Shown here: positions 8,591 through 18,313 of the stretch, piece after piece
Numbering within the stretch: the stretch's first letter is position 1
Layout: every line of letters starts with the position of its first letter
From: Clostridia bacterium
GTDB lineage: Bacteria; Bacillota; Clostridia; TANB77; CAG-508
Assembly (NCBI GenBank): GCA_017437145.1
Contig: JAFSBT010000003.1
Location: 310,001 to 374,000 of the forward strand
DNA: 64,000 bases
Direction: 5' to 3'
Made by a program: the position numbers and the translations under genes
Notes under the pieces: generated by a model
The model's input: only the letters and a program-made list of their open reading frames with translations
What the model was told of the DNA's origin: nothing
The model's database searches: none

Positions 8591-9874
8591 TTAAGCATAT
8601 GCTTGTTGTCCTCTATTAAAATGCAATAAATTTTTAAGTTCTGAACCATCTTTTGCTTTTTTTGCTTTTTCTTGTGCAATTTGATTTGCTTGACGTTCTG
8701 CCATTGTTTGACAAATAGCTTTTTGATATGTAAAATGTGTATCTTGTGCTATTTTTGCCCAGTTGTATTCATTTTTCACTTTTACTTTTGCTTTTTTTAC
8801 TATATTGTCACAAAGTTCTGGTTTAAATAATAGTTCTAGTATAGAATCTGCTAATGAATTAGAGTTTCCTGCATAACTTTTCATTCCATCTACCCCATGA
8901 GCAACTATTTCATTTAATCCTCCTACATCTGAAACTACCGTAGGAACTCCAGCAAGCATTGCTTCTAAAGCAACTATTCCAAAAGGTTCATATGTGCTTG
9001 GGAATACTGACACATCTGCACATCTATACATTTTTGACACCTGTCTCGCATTTAAATATCCTGTAAAATAAACTTTATCACCTAATCCCATGCGTTCTAC
9101 TTGTGCTTTTAATTCGCTTTCCATTCCACCTTTTCCTGCTATTAATAATTTTGCGTCATGATATCTATCTAATATTTTTGGCATTGCAGAAATTAAGTGT
9201 TGAACACCTTTTTCATAAACTAATCTGCCCATGAATAATATTATTTTTTCATTATCCATTGCATATTGTCTTCTAAACTCGTAATCTTTTTCTATGCCTG
9301 TATATGCTGTTGTATTTATTCCATTTGGTATAACATTTATTTTTTCATATGGTAATCCAAATAATCTTTGTAATTCGTTTTTCATATAATTACTATTTAC
9401 TATAACTTCTGATGATTCGTATGTTAAAAGCCATTCTGTGTCATTTACATATCTTTGAACTTCATTATGTATCCCACTATTTCTACCAGCTTCTGTTGCA
9501 TGTATTGTAGAAACTAATGGTGTTCCATAAGAATTTTTCAAAGTTTTTGCCGCATATGCTACTAACCAGTCGTGTGCATGTATCACGTCAAAGTTTCCTT
9601 CTTTTAAAATTATTTCATTAGCTTTCGCAACCATATTAAAGTTTAATTGCATTATCCAATCTATAAAATTATTTGGATTTATCATGTAATTATCAACCCT
9701 ATGTACGTAAACTCCTTTATCATTCTCATAATATGGAACATCGCCTTCTTTGTATGTTATAACATGTACTTCATGGCCATCTTTTATTAATCTTTTTGAT
9801 AAATCGTTTACAACTCTAGCTATTCCTCCAACTATTCTTGGTGGATATTCCCAAGTTAACATTAGTATTTTCAT
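8591..9874 (-). CDS. GT4-family glycosyltransferase, probable glycogen synthase
   Basis: The protein (427 residues) has the two-Rossmann GT-B fold: MLTWEYPPRIVGGIARVV at the start, VIHAHDWL, NVIPNGINTT, LFMGRLVYEKGVQHLISA, and the donor-binding YEPFGIVALEAMLAGVPTVV with the GT4 E-x7-E pair. Several GT4 enzymes act as glucan synthases, and here the divergent neighbours are DUF4912 and a GH57 branching enzyme. I therefore infer transfer of glucose from a nucleotide sugar to glycogen. Another sugar acceptor cannot be excluded. The last 40 residues form a Lys/Gln-rich tail. Confidence 0.85.
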   Translation of the reverse strand: MKILMLTWEYPPRIVGGIARVVNDLSKRLIKDGHEVHVITYKEGDVPYYENDKGVYVHRVDNYMINPNNFIDWIMQLNFNMVAKANEIILKEGNFDVIHAHDWLVAYAAKTLKNSYGTPLVSTIHATEAGRNSGIHNEVQRYVNDTEWLLTYESSEVIVNSNYMKNELQRLFGLPYEKINVIPNGINTTAYTGIEKDYEFRRQYAMDNEKIILFMGRLVYEKGVQHLISAMPKILDRYHDAKLLIAGKGGMESELKAQVERMGLGDKVYFTGYLNARQVSKMYRCADVSVFPSTYEPFGIVALEAMLAGVPTVVSDVGGLNEIVAHGVDGMKSYAGNSNSLADSILELLFKPELCDNIVKKAKVKVKNEYNWAKIAQDTHFTYQKAICQTMAERQANQIAQEKAKKAKDGSELKNLLHFNRGQQAYA

Positions 9875-10002
9875 TTATTATTGCCCCTTTCAAATATCTT
9901 TTGTATAACGTCCCATAATACAAATACATTTTATAGGATATTTTTACAAAAGTAAACATTTATTTTGAATATTTTTAAATAATATTATTTTTTTTGACAA
10001 AC

Positions 10003-10030
10003 GTAAGGGCGACCATTGGTCGTCCCTACA
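10003..10030. repeat. Palindromic intergenic repeat
   Basis: GTAAGGGCGACCATT and GGTCGTCCCTAC form the arms. It belongs to the dispersed family found throughout this window. Confidence 0.8.
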
Positions 10031-10094
10031 CCTACTCTATAAATTCTAAATATCTGCTGTTCATTCTATTTTTTAATTTATTTTTATATTTTTA

Positions 10095-10123
10095 TTGAAA
10101 AATTTTTTTTAATGATATATGAT
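10095..10123 (+). promoter_or_regulatory. Predicted promoter of the DUF4912-GH57 unit
   Basis: TTGAAA, 17 bases, TATGAT, followed by about 90 bases of leader to the start codon. Confidence 0.6.
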
Positions 10124-10219
10124 AATATAGATTGGAAATTAGTTTATGCATATATTTTTATTATATGCAATATAAATTATTATATTTCTAATTTCTATGA
10201 AACTAAGGAGGAAAAATTA

Positions 10220-11002
10220 ATGCCAAAAAAAACAGAAGAACCAACAAAAAAAGTTGTATCTAAAAAAATTAATTCATCAACAAAATCTAAAAAAACTACT
10301 TCTGTAGTAAAGAAAACTCCTACAAAAAAAGCTACTACAAAAGCTTCAAAAAAGAGTAAATCTACTACATCAAAGAAGAAAACTACTAAAACTACAGTAG
10401 CTAAAAAAAGTAATTTAATTTCTAAACAGAACTCAAACATTATTGAATATTATGATTTACCATATAAATATAATAAAACTATTGTAAAAATATTAGCACA
10501 AACGCCAAAAACTCTTTTTGTTTATTGGGAAATTTCTGATGAAGATTGTAAAAAATTCTCTCAATCTTTCGGGGAAGATTTCTTTAATAAAACAGTTCCC
10601 GTGCTAATTGTAACTAATAATACTAAAAATTATAGTTTTGAAATTCAAATAAATGATTTTGCTAATAGTTGGTATTTTGATATAAATGATGAAAAATGTA
10701 AATACACAGTTGAACTTGGTAGAAGACCAATCTCGGCTGAAATTACTATACCAAATAATTATGTCTACATCGCTTCCTCAAATAAAATCGAAGCTCCAAA
10801 TGGTCATATTTTATTTGATAAAACACAAAAAACTATATATTTTAGAAATACAAAAACAAATGAAACATATTCAAAAAATATTGCTAAATTACATTTTATG
10901 AAATACATGAATAAGATTTATAATGTTTCTGATGTTTATAAGAAAATTTATAAAGATGAAAATATCTTTGATATTAATAATCCAACGTCAGATTTTAAAT
11001 AG
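10220..11002 (+). CDS. DUF4912 protein with Lys/Thr/Ser-rich N-terminal tail
   Basis: The start is the ATG after AAGGAGGAAAAATTA; longer in-frame versions lack a binding site. Of 260 residues, the first 65 or so are a repetitive Lys/Thr/Ser segment resembling histone H1 tails. The remainder is a DUF4912 domain, recognisable by DLPYKYNKTIVKILAQTP and LFVYWEISDEDCKKF. DUF4912 is often found beside GH57 branching enzymes and GT4 synthases (family knowledge), and its biochemical role is unknown. Position between the two glycogen enzymes suggests a glucan-binding or granule-associated role. The basic tail could bind polyanions such as nucleic acid. Confidence 0.8.
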   Translation: MPKKTEEPTKKVVSKKINSSTKSKKTTSVVKKTPTKKATTKASKKSKSTTSKKKTTKTTVAKKSNLISKQNSNIIEYYDLPYKYNKTIVKILAQTPKTLFVYWEISDEDCKKFSQSFGEDFFNKTVPVLIVTNNTKNYSFEIQINDFANSWYFDINDEKCKYTVELGRRPISAEITIPNNYVYIASSNKIEAPNGHILFDKTQKTIYFRNTKTNETYSKNIAKLHFMKYMNKIYNVSDVYKKIYKDENIFDINNPTSDFK

Positions 11003-11010
11003 AATTTTTT

Positions 11011-11036
11011 ACGGGCGAACACAGTTCGCCCCTACA
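11011..11036. repeat. Palindromic intergenic repeat
   Basis: ACGGGCGAACACAGTTCGCC plus CCTACA, directly after the DUF4912 gene. Confidence 0.8.
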
Positions 11037-11052
11037 TTGTTTAAAATTTAAT

Positions 11053-11082
11053 TGTAGGGGCCGGCGTCCTCGACGACCCGTA
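11053..11082. repeat. Palindromic intergenic repeat, variant type
   Basis: TGTAGGGGCCGGCGTCCTCG followed by ACGACCCGTA. A near copy lies at 32544-32572. Confidence 0.8.
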
Positions 11083-11115
11083 ACATGTTTTCAATAAAAA
11101 ACAAAGGAGAAAAAA

Positions 11116-12702
11116 ATGAATAATACAAAAGGATATGTAAGCTTTATATTACACGCCCATCTTCCATTTATACATCACCCAGAAAGTGAAGATTATTTAG
11201 AAGAAGAATGGCTTTTTGAAGCTATTTCTGAAACATACATACCATTATTACAAAACTTTAAAAAACTTGAAGAGGAAAAAGTTGATTTTAGAATAACCAT
11301 GACGCTTACTCCCCCTCTTCTTTCTATGCTTGATAATAAATTATTACAACGTAGATATATTAAATATTTAAAAAAACATATTGAACTTTGCAAAAAAGAA
11401 GTTATAAGAACTAGTTATGATTCTAGATTAAATGAATTATCACATTATTATTTAGAAAGATATACTAATGATTTACACTTTTTTAAAGATGTTCATAATT
11501 GTAACTTAATAGATGCATTTAAATATTTTCAAGACATTGGAGTTCTTGAAATAATTACTTGTGGTGCAACACATGGTTATTTTCCTATTCTATATGTTAA
11601 TGAAGCAACTGTTAAGGCTCAAATTGCTGTTGGTGTTCAAACATATGAAAAATACTTCGGTAGAAAGCCTAGAGGTATTTGGCTTCCTGAATGCGGTTAT
11701 GTTCCTGAAGCAGACAAGTATTTAAAAGAATTTGGAATAGATTATATCATTACAGAATCTCATGGTATTTTATATGCAGACCCTACTCCTATCTATGGAA
11801 CTTTTGCTCCTATAGTTTCCCCTAATGGAGTAATTGCTTTTGGTCGTGATATCGAAAGTTCAAAACAAGTTTGGAGTTCTATTTGTGGATATCCTGGTGA
11901 TTTTAATTATCGTGAATTTTATAGAGATATTGGTTATGATGCAGATTATGAATATATAAAACCTTATATTGCTAAAAATGGAGTTAGAGTTAACACCGGT
12001 ATAAAATATCACAGAATAACTTCTAAGGAAGGTTTTAAAGACTATTATAATTTACAATGGGCAAAAGATTCTGCCGAAAAGCAATCTGGACATTTCTTCG
12101 ATTCAAGAGTTGAGCAAATCAACACACTTTCAGAAGTAATGGATACTCCTCCTCTTGTTGTATGTCCTTATGATGCTGAACTTTATGGTCATTGGTGGTA
12201 TGAAGGACCTTATTGGTTATATATATTATTTAAAAAAATTTATTATGATGAGGGTAATTTCAAACTGATTACTCCTAGTGAATACATAGATAAATATCCT
12301 TCAATGCAAGTTTGTACACCTTGTATATCTAGTTGGGGAGCTAATGGTTATAGCGAAGTATGGCTCAACAGTAGCAATGATTATGCTCACAAACATTTGC
12401 ATGTTGCTGGCGATAGAATGGTTGAACTTGCACATCTCTTCCCTAATGCAAAAGGATTAAAGAAAAAAGCATTAAACCAATGTGCTCGAGAACTACTTTT
12501 AGCTCAAAGCAGTGACTGGTTGTTTATTATAACCCATGGAACTATGGTTGATTATGCAAAAAAAAGAATCAAAATTCATATTGGTAGATTTACGAAACTA
12601 TACGAACAAATTAAATCAGATTCTATTGATGAAGAATTTTTTAAAAGTATTAACAAACAAGACTGTATATTCCCTGAAATTGATTATATGATTTATTTTT
12701 AA
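11116..12702 (+). CDS. GH57 1,4-alpha-glucan branching enzyme
   Basis: GH57 branching enzymes make alpha-1,6 branches in glycogen. The 528-residue protein shows the family motifs in order: HAHLPF (residues 13-18), GATHGYFP, IWLPECGY with the expected nucleophile Glu192, PYDAELYGHWWYEG with the expected acid/base Asp353, and a SWGANGY segment. It ends in the C-terminal helical (DUF1957-type) domain typical of branching enzymes. It follows DUF4912 by 113 bases, two palindromic repeats lying between them. With the GT4 synthase and the phosphorylase at 57.8 kb it makes a complete glycogen cycle. Confidence 0.93.
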   Translation: MNNTKGYVSFILHAHLPFIHHPESEDYLEEEWLFEAISETYIPLLQNFKKLEEEKVDFRITMTLTPPLLSMLDNKLLQRRYIKYLKKHIELCKKEVIRTSYDSRLNELSHYYLERYTNDLHFFKDVHNCNLIDAFKYFQDIGVLEIITCGATHGYFPILYVNEATVKAQIAVGVQTYEKYFGRKPRGIWLPECGYVPEADKYLKEFGIDYIITESHGILYADPTPIYGTFAPIVSPNGVIAFGRDIESSKQVWSSICGYPGDFNYREFYRDIGYDADYEYIKPYIAKNGVRVNTGIKYHRITSKEGFKDYYNLQWAKDSAEKQSGHFFDSRVEQINTLSEVMDTPPLVVCPYDAELYGHWWYEGPYWLYILFKKIYYDEGNFKLITPSEYIDKYPSMQVCTPCISSWGANGYSEVWLNSSNDYAHKHLHVAGDRMVELAHLFPNAKGLKKKALNQCARELLLAQSSDWLFIITHGTMVDYAKKRIKIHIGRFTKLYEQIKSDSIDEEFFKSINKQDCIFPEIDYMIYF

Positions 12703-12801
12703 AATTCATACAAGTTACAAAATCTTCCTCTTTATCATAAAATATGTATATCAAATACTTTTTTGGTAGATAATATTTTTGAATAGAGAGGAGATTTTTT
12801 T

Positions 12802-13671
12802 GTGCTTAAATCATTTTGTATAAAAACTAATAATAGTAATATTATAAATTATCTATTAGAAAGTATTAAATCATCTAAATTAGAAAATGTTTATATTTCA
12901 AATCTAGAATTTAAATTTTATAAAAATATAATCATCCATTACAAAGGATGCAATATAGATTTATTTTATAAAGTTATATCAGAAATAATAACTAATACTG
13001 TTTTGCTTTTTTATGAACAAAAAATAGTAAAAAATATGCTCAATACAAATTATTTCTACTTTTCAGAAATAGAACAATATTCTATATTTAAAACTTGTAT
13101 GGAAACTTTAAAATTAAGAAATCAAGAAGAATCTTTAGCAAGAAAAGATTCTTTATATTTGTCTATATATAAATATATTTCTTCTAATAAATACATGTTG
13201 TTAGATGGATTTGTTACTTTTAGAATAAAAGAATATATAAAAATATTAGATTCAGTTATAGATTTATCTGTAAATAAATTTGTAGTTGATAAAGAATATC
13301 ATGAATTTATCGATTTATTAAAATTATATGTGAACTCCAAATCTCCTTCAAATAAAGAAGTTCATTTAATATATAAAAATAAGGAATCTATTTTATTGGA
13401 TGAGAATAAAAATCTAATAAATGCAGAAGACAATATTTTTGAAATAAAGTATTTATCTGATATATCATTTTCCTCAAATGATTTTGCCTTAAGTACTTTA
13501 CTCTCATTATTGCCGAAGAAAATTATAATTCATATTATTGATAATGAAGATGAATTTATAAATACATTAAAATTAATTTTTGATAAGAGAATATATATAT
13601 GTACTGATTGTAAAATATGTGAGATGTATAATTTCGCATCTCACACCTCACACTTCCCACTTCAAAATTAA
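12802..13671 (+). CDS. YtxC-like putative sporulation protein
   Basis: The start is a GTG with GAGGAG about nine bases upstream. The 289-residue protein has the general layout of the YtxC family: an N-terminal alpha/beta part, then LLFYEQKIVKNMLNTNYFYF and a helical middle, then a C-terminal segment (LLPKKIIIHIIDNEDEFINT). In Bacillus ytxC is listed as sporulation-linked; its function is unknown. The last 15 or so codons (SHTSHFPLQN region) run through a hairpin and a repeat-like stretch of the TCTCACACCTCACACTTC type, so the native C-terminus may have been altered. Confidence 0.7.
   Translation: MLKSFCIKTNNSNIINYLLESIKSSKLENVYISNLEFKFYKNIIIHYKGCNIDLFYKVISEIITNTVLLFYEQKIVKNMLNTNYFYFSEIEQYSIFKTCMETLKLRNQEESLARKDSLYLSIYKYISSNKYMLLDGFVTFRIKEYIKILDSVIDLSVNKFVVDKEYHEFIDLLKLYVNSKSPSNKEVHLIYKNKESILLDENKNLINAEDNIFEIKYLSDISFSSNDFALSTLLSLLPKKIIIHIIDNEDEFINTLKLIFDKRIYICTDCKICEMYNFASHTSHFPLQN
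13617..13645. repeat. Hairpin inside the 3' end of the ytxC-like gene
   Basis: TGTGAGATG and CATCTCACA flank a ten-base loop; the hairpin lies within the last codons. It lacks a T tail, so it is not a clear terminator. Confidence 0.6.
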
Positions 13672-13743
13672 ATTATCCTATTTACAGTTTTATCTTTAAT
13701 ACTATATAATAATCTAAAATGTAAAAAGAAAGAAGATTATTAT

Positions 13744-14409
13744 ATGAGTAGTTTTATTTTAAAAATAATTGCAATAATTTCAATGTCTTTTGACCATGTT
13801 GGTTATCTTATAATGGGTGGTTCATCATGGTTTAATTATATTGGTAGATTTGCTTTTCCTATTTTTGCTTTTCAAATTTCTGAGGGTTATTTACATACAA
13901 AAGATGTATATAAATATTTGTTTAGATTATTTATTTTTGCAATTATTTCTCAAATTCCTTTTATGCTTTTCCAATATTCTATGGGAATTAATTTATCCTT
14001 AAATGTTTTCTTTACATTACTATTTGGACTTTTAGCAATTTATATTTATGATAAACTTAAATATAAATTTTTAGGGATCTTATGCGTTATTATTTTAGGA
14101 ATTGTTGCAGAACTATGTAGTTTTGACTATGGTTTTTATGGAATTGCTATAATTTTTATTTTTTATTTATTTAGAAATAATAAATTAGCTATGTGTTTAA
14201 GTTTTATCATTGCAGTTTTACTTAAAAATTTATACAGAATTTATATGTATGGATTTCATCTTTCTTATATATATTCTTCACTTTTTGTTATTGGTGCATT
14301 ATTCTTCATTTGTCTTTACAATGGCAAAAAAGGAAGAAATATAAAATACCTCTTATATTTCTTCTATCCTGTGCATTTATTTTTAATTTATTTAATTAGT
14401 TTGATTTAA
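13744..14409 (+). CDS. TraX-family membrane protein
   Basis: The 221-residue protein has about eight membrane segments and the TraX signature: SFDHVGYLI near the start, IGRFAFPIFAFQISEGY and, towards the end, FFYPVHLFLIYLI. TraX in the F plasmid acetylates pilin. Chromosomal relatives such as this one are probably acyltransferases for extracellular glycans; no pilin or conjugation gene is nearby. The binding site AAAGAAAGAAG is weak. Confidence 0.9.
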   Translation: MSSFILKIIAIISMSFDHVGYLIMGGSSWFNYIGRFAFPIFAFQISEGYLHTKDVYKYLFRLFIFAIISQIPFMLFQYSMGINLSLNVFFTLLFGLLAIYIYDKLKYKFLGILCVIILGIVAELCSFDYGFYGIAIIFIFYLFRNNKLAMCLSFIIAVLLKNLYRIYMYGFHLSYIYSSLFVIGALFFICLYNGKKGRNIKYLLYFFYPVHLFLIYLISLI

Positions 14410-14486
14410 ATTTATAATTATTTTTACTCTATCATATATTTCATTACTAAATTCATACCAACTTTTCAAATTGCAATTTGTATTTA

Positions 14487-14572
14487 GTAATTGGAATTTG
14501 GTAGTTGAATATATAAAGTAATTCTTCGTAGCCTTTCCCTATATTTCCAAATACCAAATTCCAATTGCATTA
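14487..14572. repeat. A/T-rich inverted repeat element
   Basis: AATTGGAATTTGGTAGTTG at the left is matched by CCAAATACCAAATTCCAATT at the right, with a spacer of about 35 bases. It is the same companion family as at 8.1 and 60.8 kb but without the G/C palindrome inside. Confidence 0.7.
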
Positions 14573-14580
14573 AATTACCA

Positions 14581-17206
14581 TTATCTTTCCATCTCCTCAT
14601 TTTCCCTTAATAATTCTTCAATCTTTTTGTCTGATATCATCATTTCTATAAAATCTTCTCGTTCTTCTGGTGATGAAATATTTTTCGAAATATACCCCAT
14701 TCTTATTGCTAATTTATAGAATGTATTCTGCTCCATATCAATAAGAAATTTTTTTCTTTCTTCCTCATTCATACTTTTCATTTCCATTAATAAATCTTTA
14801 TTTACTCCAGGAGCAAGGATTACAGAACCTTGTACAATTTCTACACTAGTTCCCTCTAAATTATTTATTTTTTGATTTAATGAAGTTTTTCCTTCTAATA
14901 CATGTAATGCAACCATATTATATCCTGGTATTTCTACCACAATTGACATCGCCATTTTTTCTTTATCAAATTTTTTCTTTAAATTTATATTAGAGTTGTT
15001 TTTTGATAATTCTATTACTTCTTCCATTAAATCATGTTTAAGTACAAATAAATTATTTTGTAAATCCTGATTTTCTGTTAAATGCGCAAATCTATTTACT
15101 AAAGCTGCTAATTTAATAGTTTTATATGCAATATCTTCATCCTTTCTTGAATATCTTTTAGCGATTATTTCATCCTTAGTAGGAAGAGTAGGTTTTATAT
15201 TAATATTTCTTCCGGTTTAATACAACTGTAGTATTATTTTCTTCATAATAATCGGCTTTAGCTTTTTTATTAATTCTCATATATTCTGTTAAAAGTTTTT
15301 CATAAAATGCATCTATTTTTATACTGTTTCTATTATCACCAATTAGATAGTCTTCAATTTCATCAGATATTTGTTCTAACCTTTCTTCGTTTAATGGTTG
15401 TAGATTTTCACCTTCTATAATTTCTTTTTCATCTTCTTTGTTTATAAAAAATGTTTTTCCATTAACATATATTATATCTGTGCTACCAACATTTCTTCTT
15501 ACATTTTCTAGTACGCATTTTTTTACTGCTTCTCTTTTGATTCTTTTCTCTTTATTAGATAAATTTGTAATACCTTTAAAAATATCATAATTTTCTGTCT
15601 CATCTAAATCACTTGAATAATCATCACCTAAAAACTTTTTAATTTCTTTTCCAATTTTTTTCGAAAAAAATCTATGTTTTTTTACTTTTAACTCTCCAAA
15701 ATCCAACTCTCTTCCATCCGGAACAAGTGCTAATAAATTTTCATATTGTAAAACAGATTTATTTAAGCTGACTTTTCCTTCTCTTATGCAATCTATATCC
15801 TCTTTTTTTAAATCATATATTGGAACCATAAGCACTGCATCAATATTTTGTTCAGAATCTATTGAATTAATATATCCTGTTGCAATATCATTTGAATATG
15901 TTGTAAAAAATACTTTTCCATCCACCTCAACTTTTAATTGCTTCTCATCATTGAATAATTCATGTATATTTTTTATATTTTTCGGAATAGGAATTACTAT
16001 ATAATCTTTTGTTGTAATCGAAAGTTTTTTTATTACATCTTCCTTACTTTTATATCCAAGTTCTTTTAAGCTTTTAGCCTTTTCAATTTTGTTAATTCTT
16101 TCTTCAATAATTTTCTTTTTATCTTTTAACCCTTGTAATTGTAGTCTAATTTCTCTTTCTTCTTGTTTTTTCTGAGAAAATTCATTCATATTTTTCGTTA
16201 CATTTTTATTCTTTCTTTTTAAATCTACAACTACTTGATCATGATTTTCAAATATTGTTTCTAAATTTTCTATATCAAATAAATCAGGTCTTTCTTTATA
16301 TAGCATTTCATATCGATCAATATTAGCATAAAACCTTTTTATTATATTTACTATTACTGAAGTATTTGAATAATATTTCGAAATTTCTCTCCATAATTCA
16401 TGTGGTTCTATATTTTTTAAATATTCTTCATCTTCTTCAACTAAATCAATACCTTTTTTCTGTAAAGATAGTATATCATTTATATTATACCAAATTATAT
16501 TCGCTGTAGTTTTATCTATTTCTTCCACATTGCCATCTAGGCTTACATTTAAAAATCTACGATAATATAAGCTGAGTTCATAAATGGTTTTTCTATATTT
16601 ATCAAATAACGTCTCTTCTTTTTTTTGTACTATCTTTGAATTTTGATTTTCAACTTTATTCTTCCTTCCAAATATTTTAGAAAGAAAACCTTTTTTGAGT
16701 TTGTTTTTGTCTTCTAATTCTGTTGTTTCATTTTTTTCGGAGCTTATTTCCTGCTCTGAATCTCTATTCTCAGTTACTCTTTCTTCACTAATTATTTGTT
16801 CTATTTCGATATTTAAATTTTTTAATACATCACTTAATTGACATCTATACTTCATTTCTTCATTGAATTCGTCTTCTTCGTCTTCTATATAAACATCATA
16901 ATAACTAAAATTCTCTACTTGCTCAGATGTTTCTATGATTCTATCTGTTATTCTTTTTATTTGTGAATAATTTGCTATAAAATCATATATAATACCTAGA
17001 TCTTCTAGTTCTTTTTTATCTCTCAAATTTTTTTGAACTACTGATTTTTCCTTTGAAACTTCTTCTGATTTTGCTTTCAAAATTTTAACTGTTTCTGTTT
17101 CGCTTGCAAGATTCTCTTCTAATTCTTTGATTTTCAATTCAAGCTTTTTTAGTTCCTGATTACTTCTTTCTATTAATATTGTTTTTACTCTATTTATAAA
17201 ATTCAT
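14581..17206 (-). CDS. Large coiled-coil protein of unknown function, frame interrupted by a CGG +1 shift
   Basis: Zero-frame reading gives 668 residues, ending at TAA four codons after an in-frame CGG. Skipping the C joins it to the next open frame, giving 874 residues with glycine 665 (VVLN-G-RNINIKPTLPTKDE). The N-terminal 70 residues are a coiled coil; an acidic part (about 100-170) and a basic patch (KKGFLSKIFGRKNK) follow. A helical middle with a second coiled coil near 335-400 and a mixed alpha/beta C-terminal half complete it. There is no signal peptide. I recognise no family. That the downstream frame has no good start codon of its own supports a single protein. Confidence 0.75.
15211..15214 (-). 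other. CGGA +1 frameshift site 2 (coiled-coil gene codon 665)
   Basis: AAC CGG AAG is followed by TAA two codons later. Dropping C gives AAC GGA AGA AAT and an open frame of a further 209 codons. Confidence 0.75.
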
Positions 17207-17336
17207 TTGTATTCCTCAATTAATTTATAAATTTATTCCTAATTAAATAATATCATAACATTAGATAATTAACAACAAATTTTTCCAAACCAAATCTATT
17301 TTGTTGTATTTCCTAATAATTCTATTAAACAAATAC

Positions 17337-17398
17337 AAAAAAGTGGCTTTGTCACACTTTTCTTCTCGCCGATTTGAGCTTCCGAATGCAATGAGAAA
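17337..17398 (-). repeat. Second dispersed repeat family, copy A
   Basis: On the minus strand this reads TTCTCATTGCATTCGGAAGC, then TCAAATCGGCGAGAAGAAAA and GTGTGACAAAGCCACTTTT. It aligns closely with copy B near 52.95 kb. Confidence 0.6.
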
Positions 17399-17420
17399 GT
17401 TTCAACAGGAAATAGTACAT

Positions 17421-17460
17421 AAAAAATAAGAATTAATTTTACAATCAATTCTTATTTTTC
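17421..17460 (-). terminator. Terminator after the MBL hydrolase gene
   Basis: AAAAATAAGAATT and AATTCTTATTTTT form a hairpin just past the stop codon. Confidence 0.75.
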
Positions 17461-17480
17461 TCTATGCCTAAATACTTATC

Positions 17481-18287
17481 TTAAATATCTAATTTAAGTC
17501 CTACCCCAACTTCTTTAATTTTTAATTCTTTTCCCATTTTAATTTTTGCATTTAATGAAATGCAATGACATGGATAAATTTCTTTCAATTCATTCTCTTT
17601 AAAATATTGAATAGTTTTATTCAATTTTTCATTACAATCAAACAAATGAAATCCACCAATTACACCATATATTTTTTCTTCATTACAAACTTTTTTAGCA
17701 TATTCAATTATATTACATATTCCACTATGAGAACATCCTGTAATTATAAATAATCCTTTTTCACTTTTATAAACTATAGCTGAATCATCTTTAACATAAT
17801 CATCAACTATTCCATTTATACTTTCACATGTTCCAACAGTATATCTATCCTCAAAATCATTCATATTAGGAATTTCTCCTAAATAAACTATATTTTTACT
17901 AATTTCTATTGACTTGCTTTTTATATTTAGTTTAAACTTTTTTTCAAGTTCTTCTTTTGATATTGGTGTTCCTATATATCCGCCTCTACAATATTTTTTA
18001 TCAAAACATCTAGGATGTGCTATTATTTCAATGTTTTTGTTTTTTATATTTTTTGGTAAATGTTTCAATCCACCTGTATGATCATTATGTCCATGAGAAA
18101 TAACTATTTTATCAATATTCTCTAAATCAATATTCATTTTATTTGCGTTTTTTATAAAAATATCTGAATATCCTGTATCAAATAGAATTTTGGTGTTTTC
18201 ATCTTCTATGTAATAACTAACTGCTGGTTCACCTAAATAATATTCATCAATAAAAGTATTATTATCTACTAAAACTGTTAATTTCAT
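17481..18287 (-). CDS. MBL-fold metallo-hydrolase
   Basis: This 268-residue protein has the metallo-beta-lactamase fold signature SHGHNDHTGG (His65, His67, Asp69, His70 for two metal ions), with further ligands in TGCSHSG and the late PCHC. It resembles the MJ0888-like family annotated as 7,8-dihydropterin-6-methyl-phosphate synthase-related; its substrate here is unknown. It lies downstream of the histidine phosphatase with a gap of about 26 bases, suggesting cotranscription. Confidence 0.9.
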   Translation of the reverse strand: MKLTVLVDNNTFIDEYYLGEPAVSYYIEDENTKILFDTGYSDIFIKNANKMNIDLENIDKIVISHGHNDHTGGLKHLPKNIKNKNIEIIAHPRCFDKKYCRGGYIGTPISKEELEKKFKLNIKSKSIEISKNIVYLGEIPNMNDFEDRYTVGTCESINGIVDDYVKDDSAIVYKSEKGLFIITGCSHSGICNIIEYAKKVCNEEKIYGVIGGFHLFDCNEKLNKTIQYFKENELKEIYPCHCISLNAKIKMGKELKIKEVGVGLKLDI

Positions 18288-18313
18288 CTTTTTTATCCCT
18301 TCTTAAAATTTTA

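Larger units (their letters stand above)
9875..10219. other. Divergent intergenic region between glycogen genes
   Basis: This gap holds one palindromic repeat and the rightward promoter described separately. A leftward promoter for the GT4 gene must also lie here, but I could not single out a convincing one. Confidence 0.4.

Noticed and set aside
13744..14409. TraX as a sign of a conjugative element
   Set aside because: No pilin, relaxase or other transfer gene is near, and chromosomal TraX-family acyltransferases are common in Firmicutes.
15200..15216. A separate gene starting near the end of the coiled-coil gene with an ATT or other rare start
   Set aside because: No good binding site or standard start codon exists, and the CGG rule joins the frames exactly.
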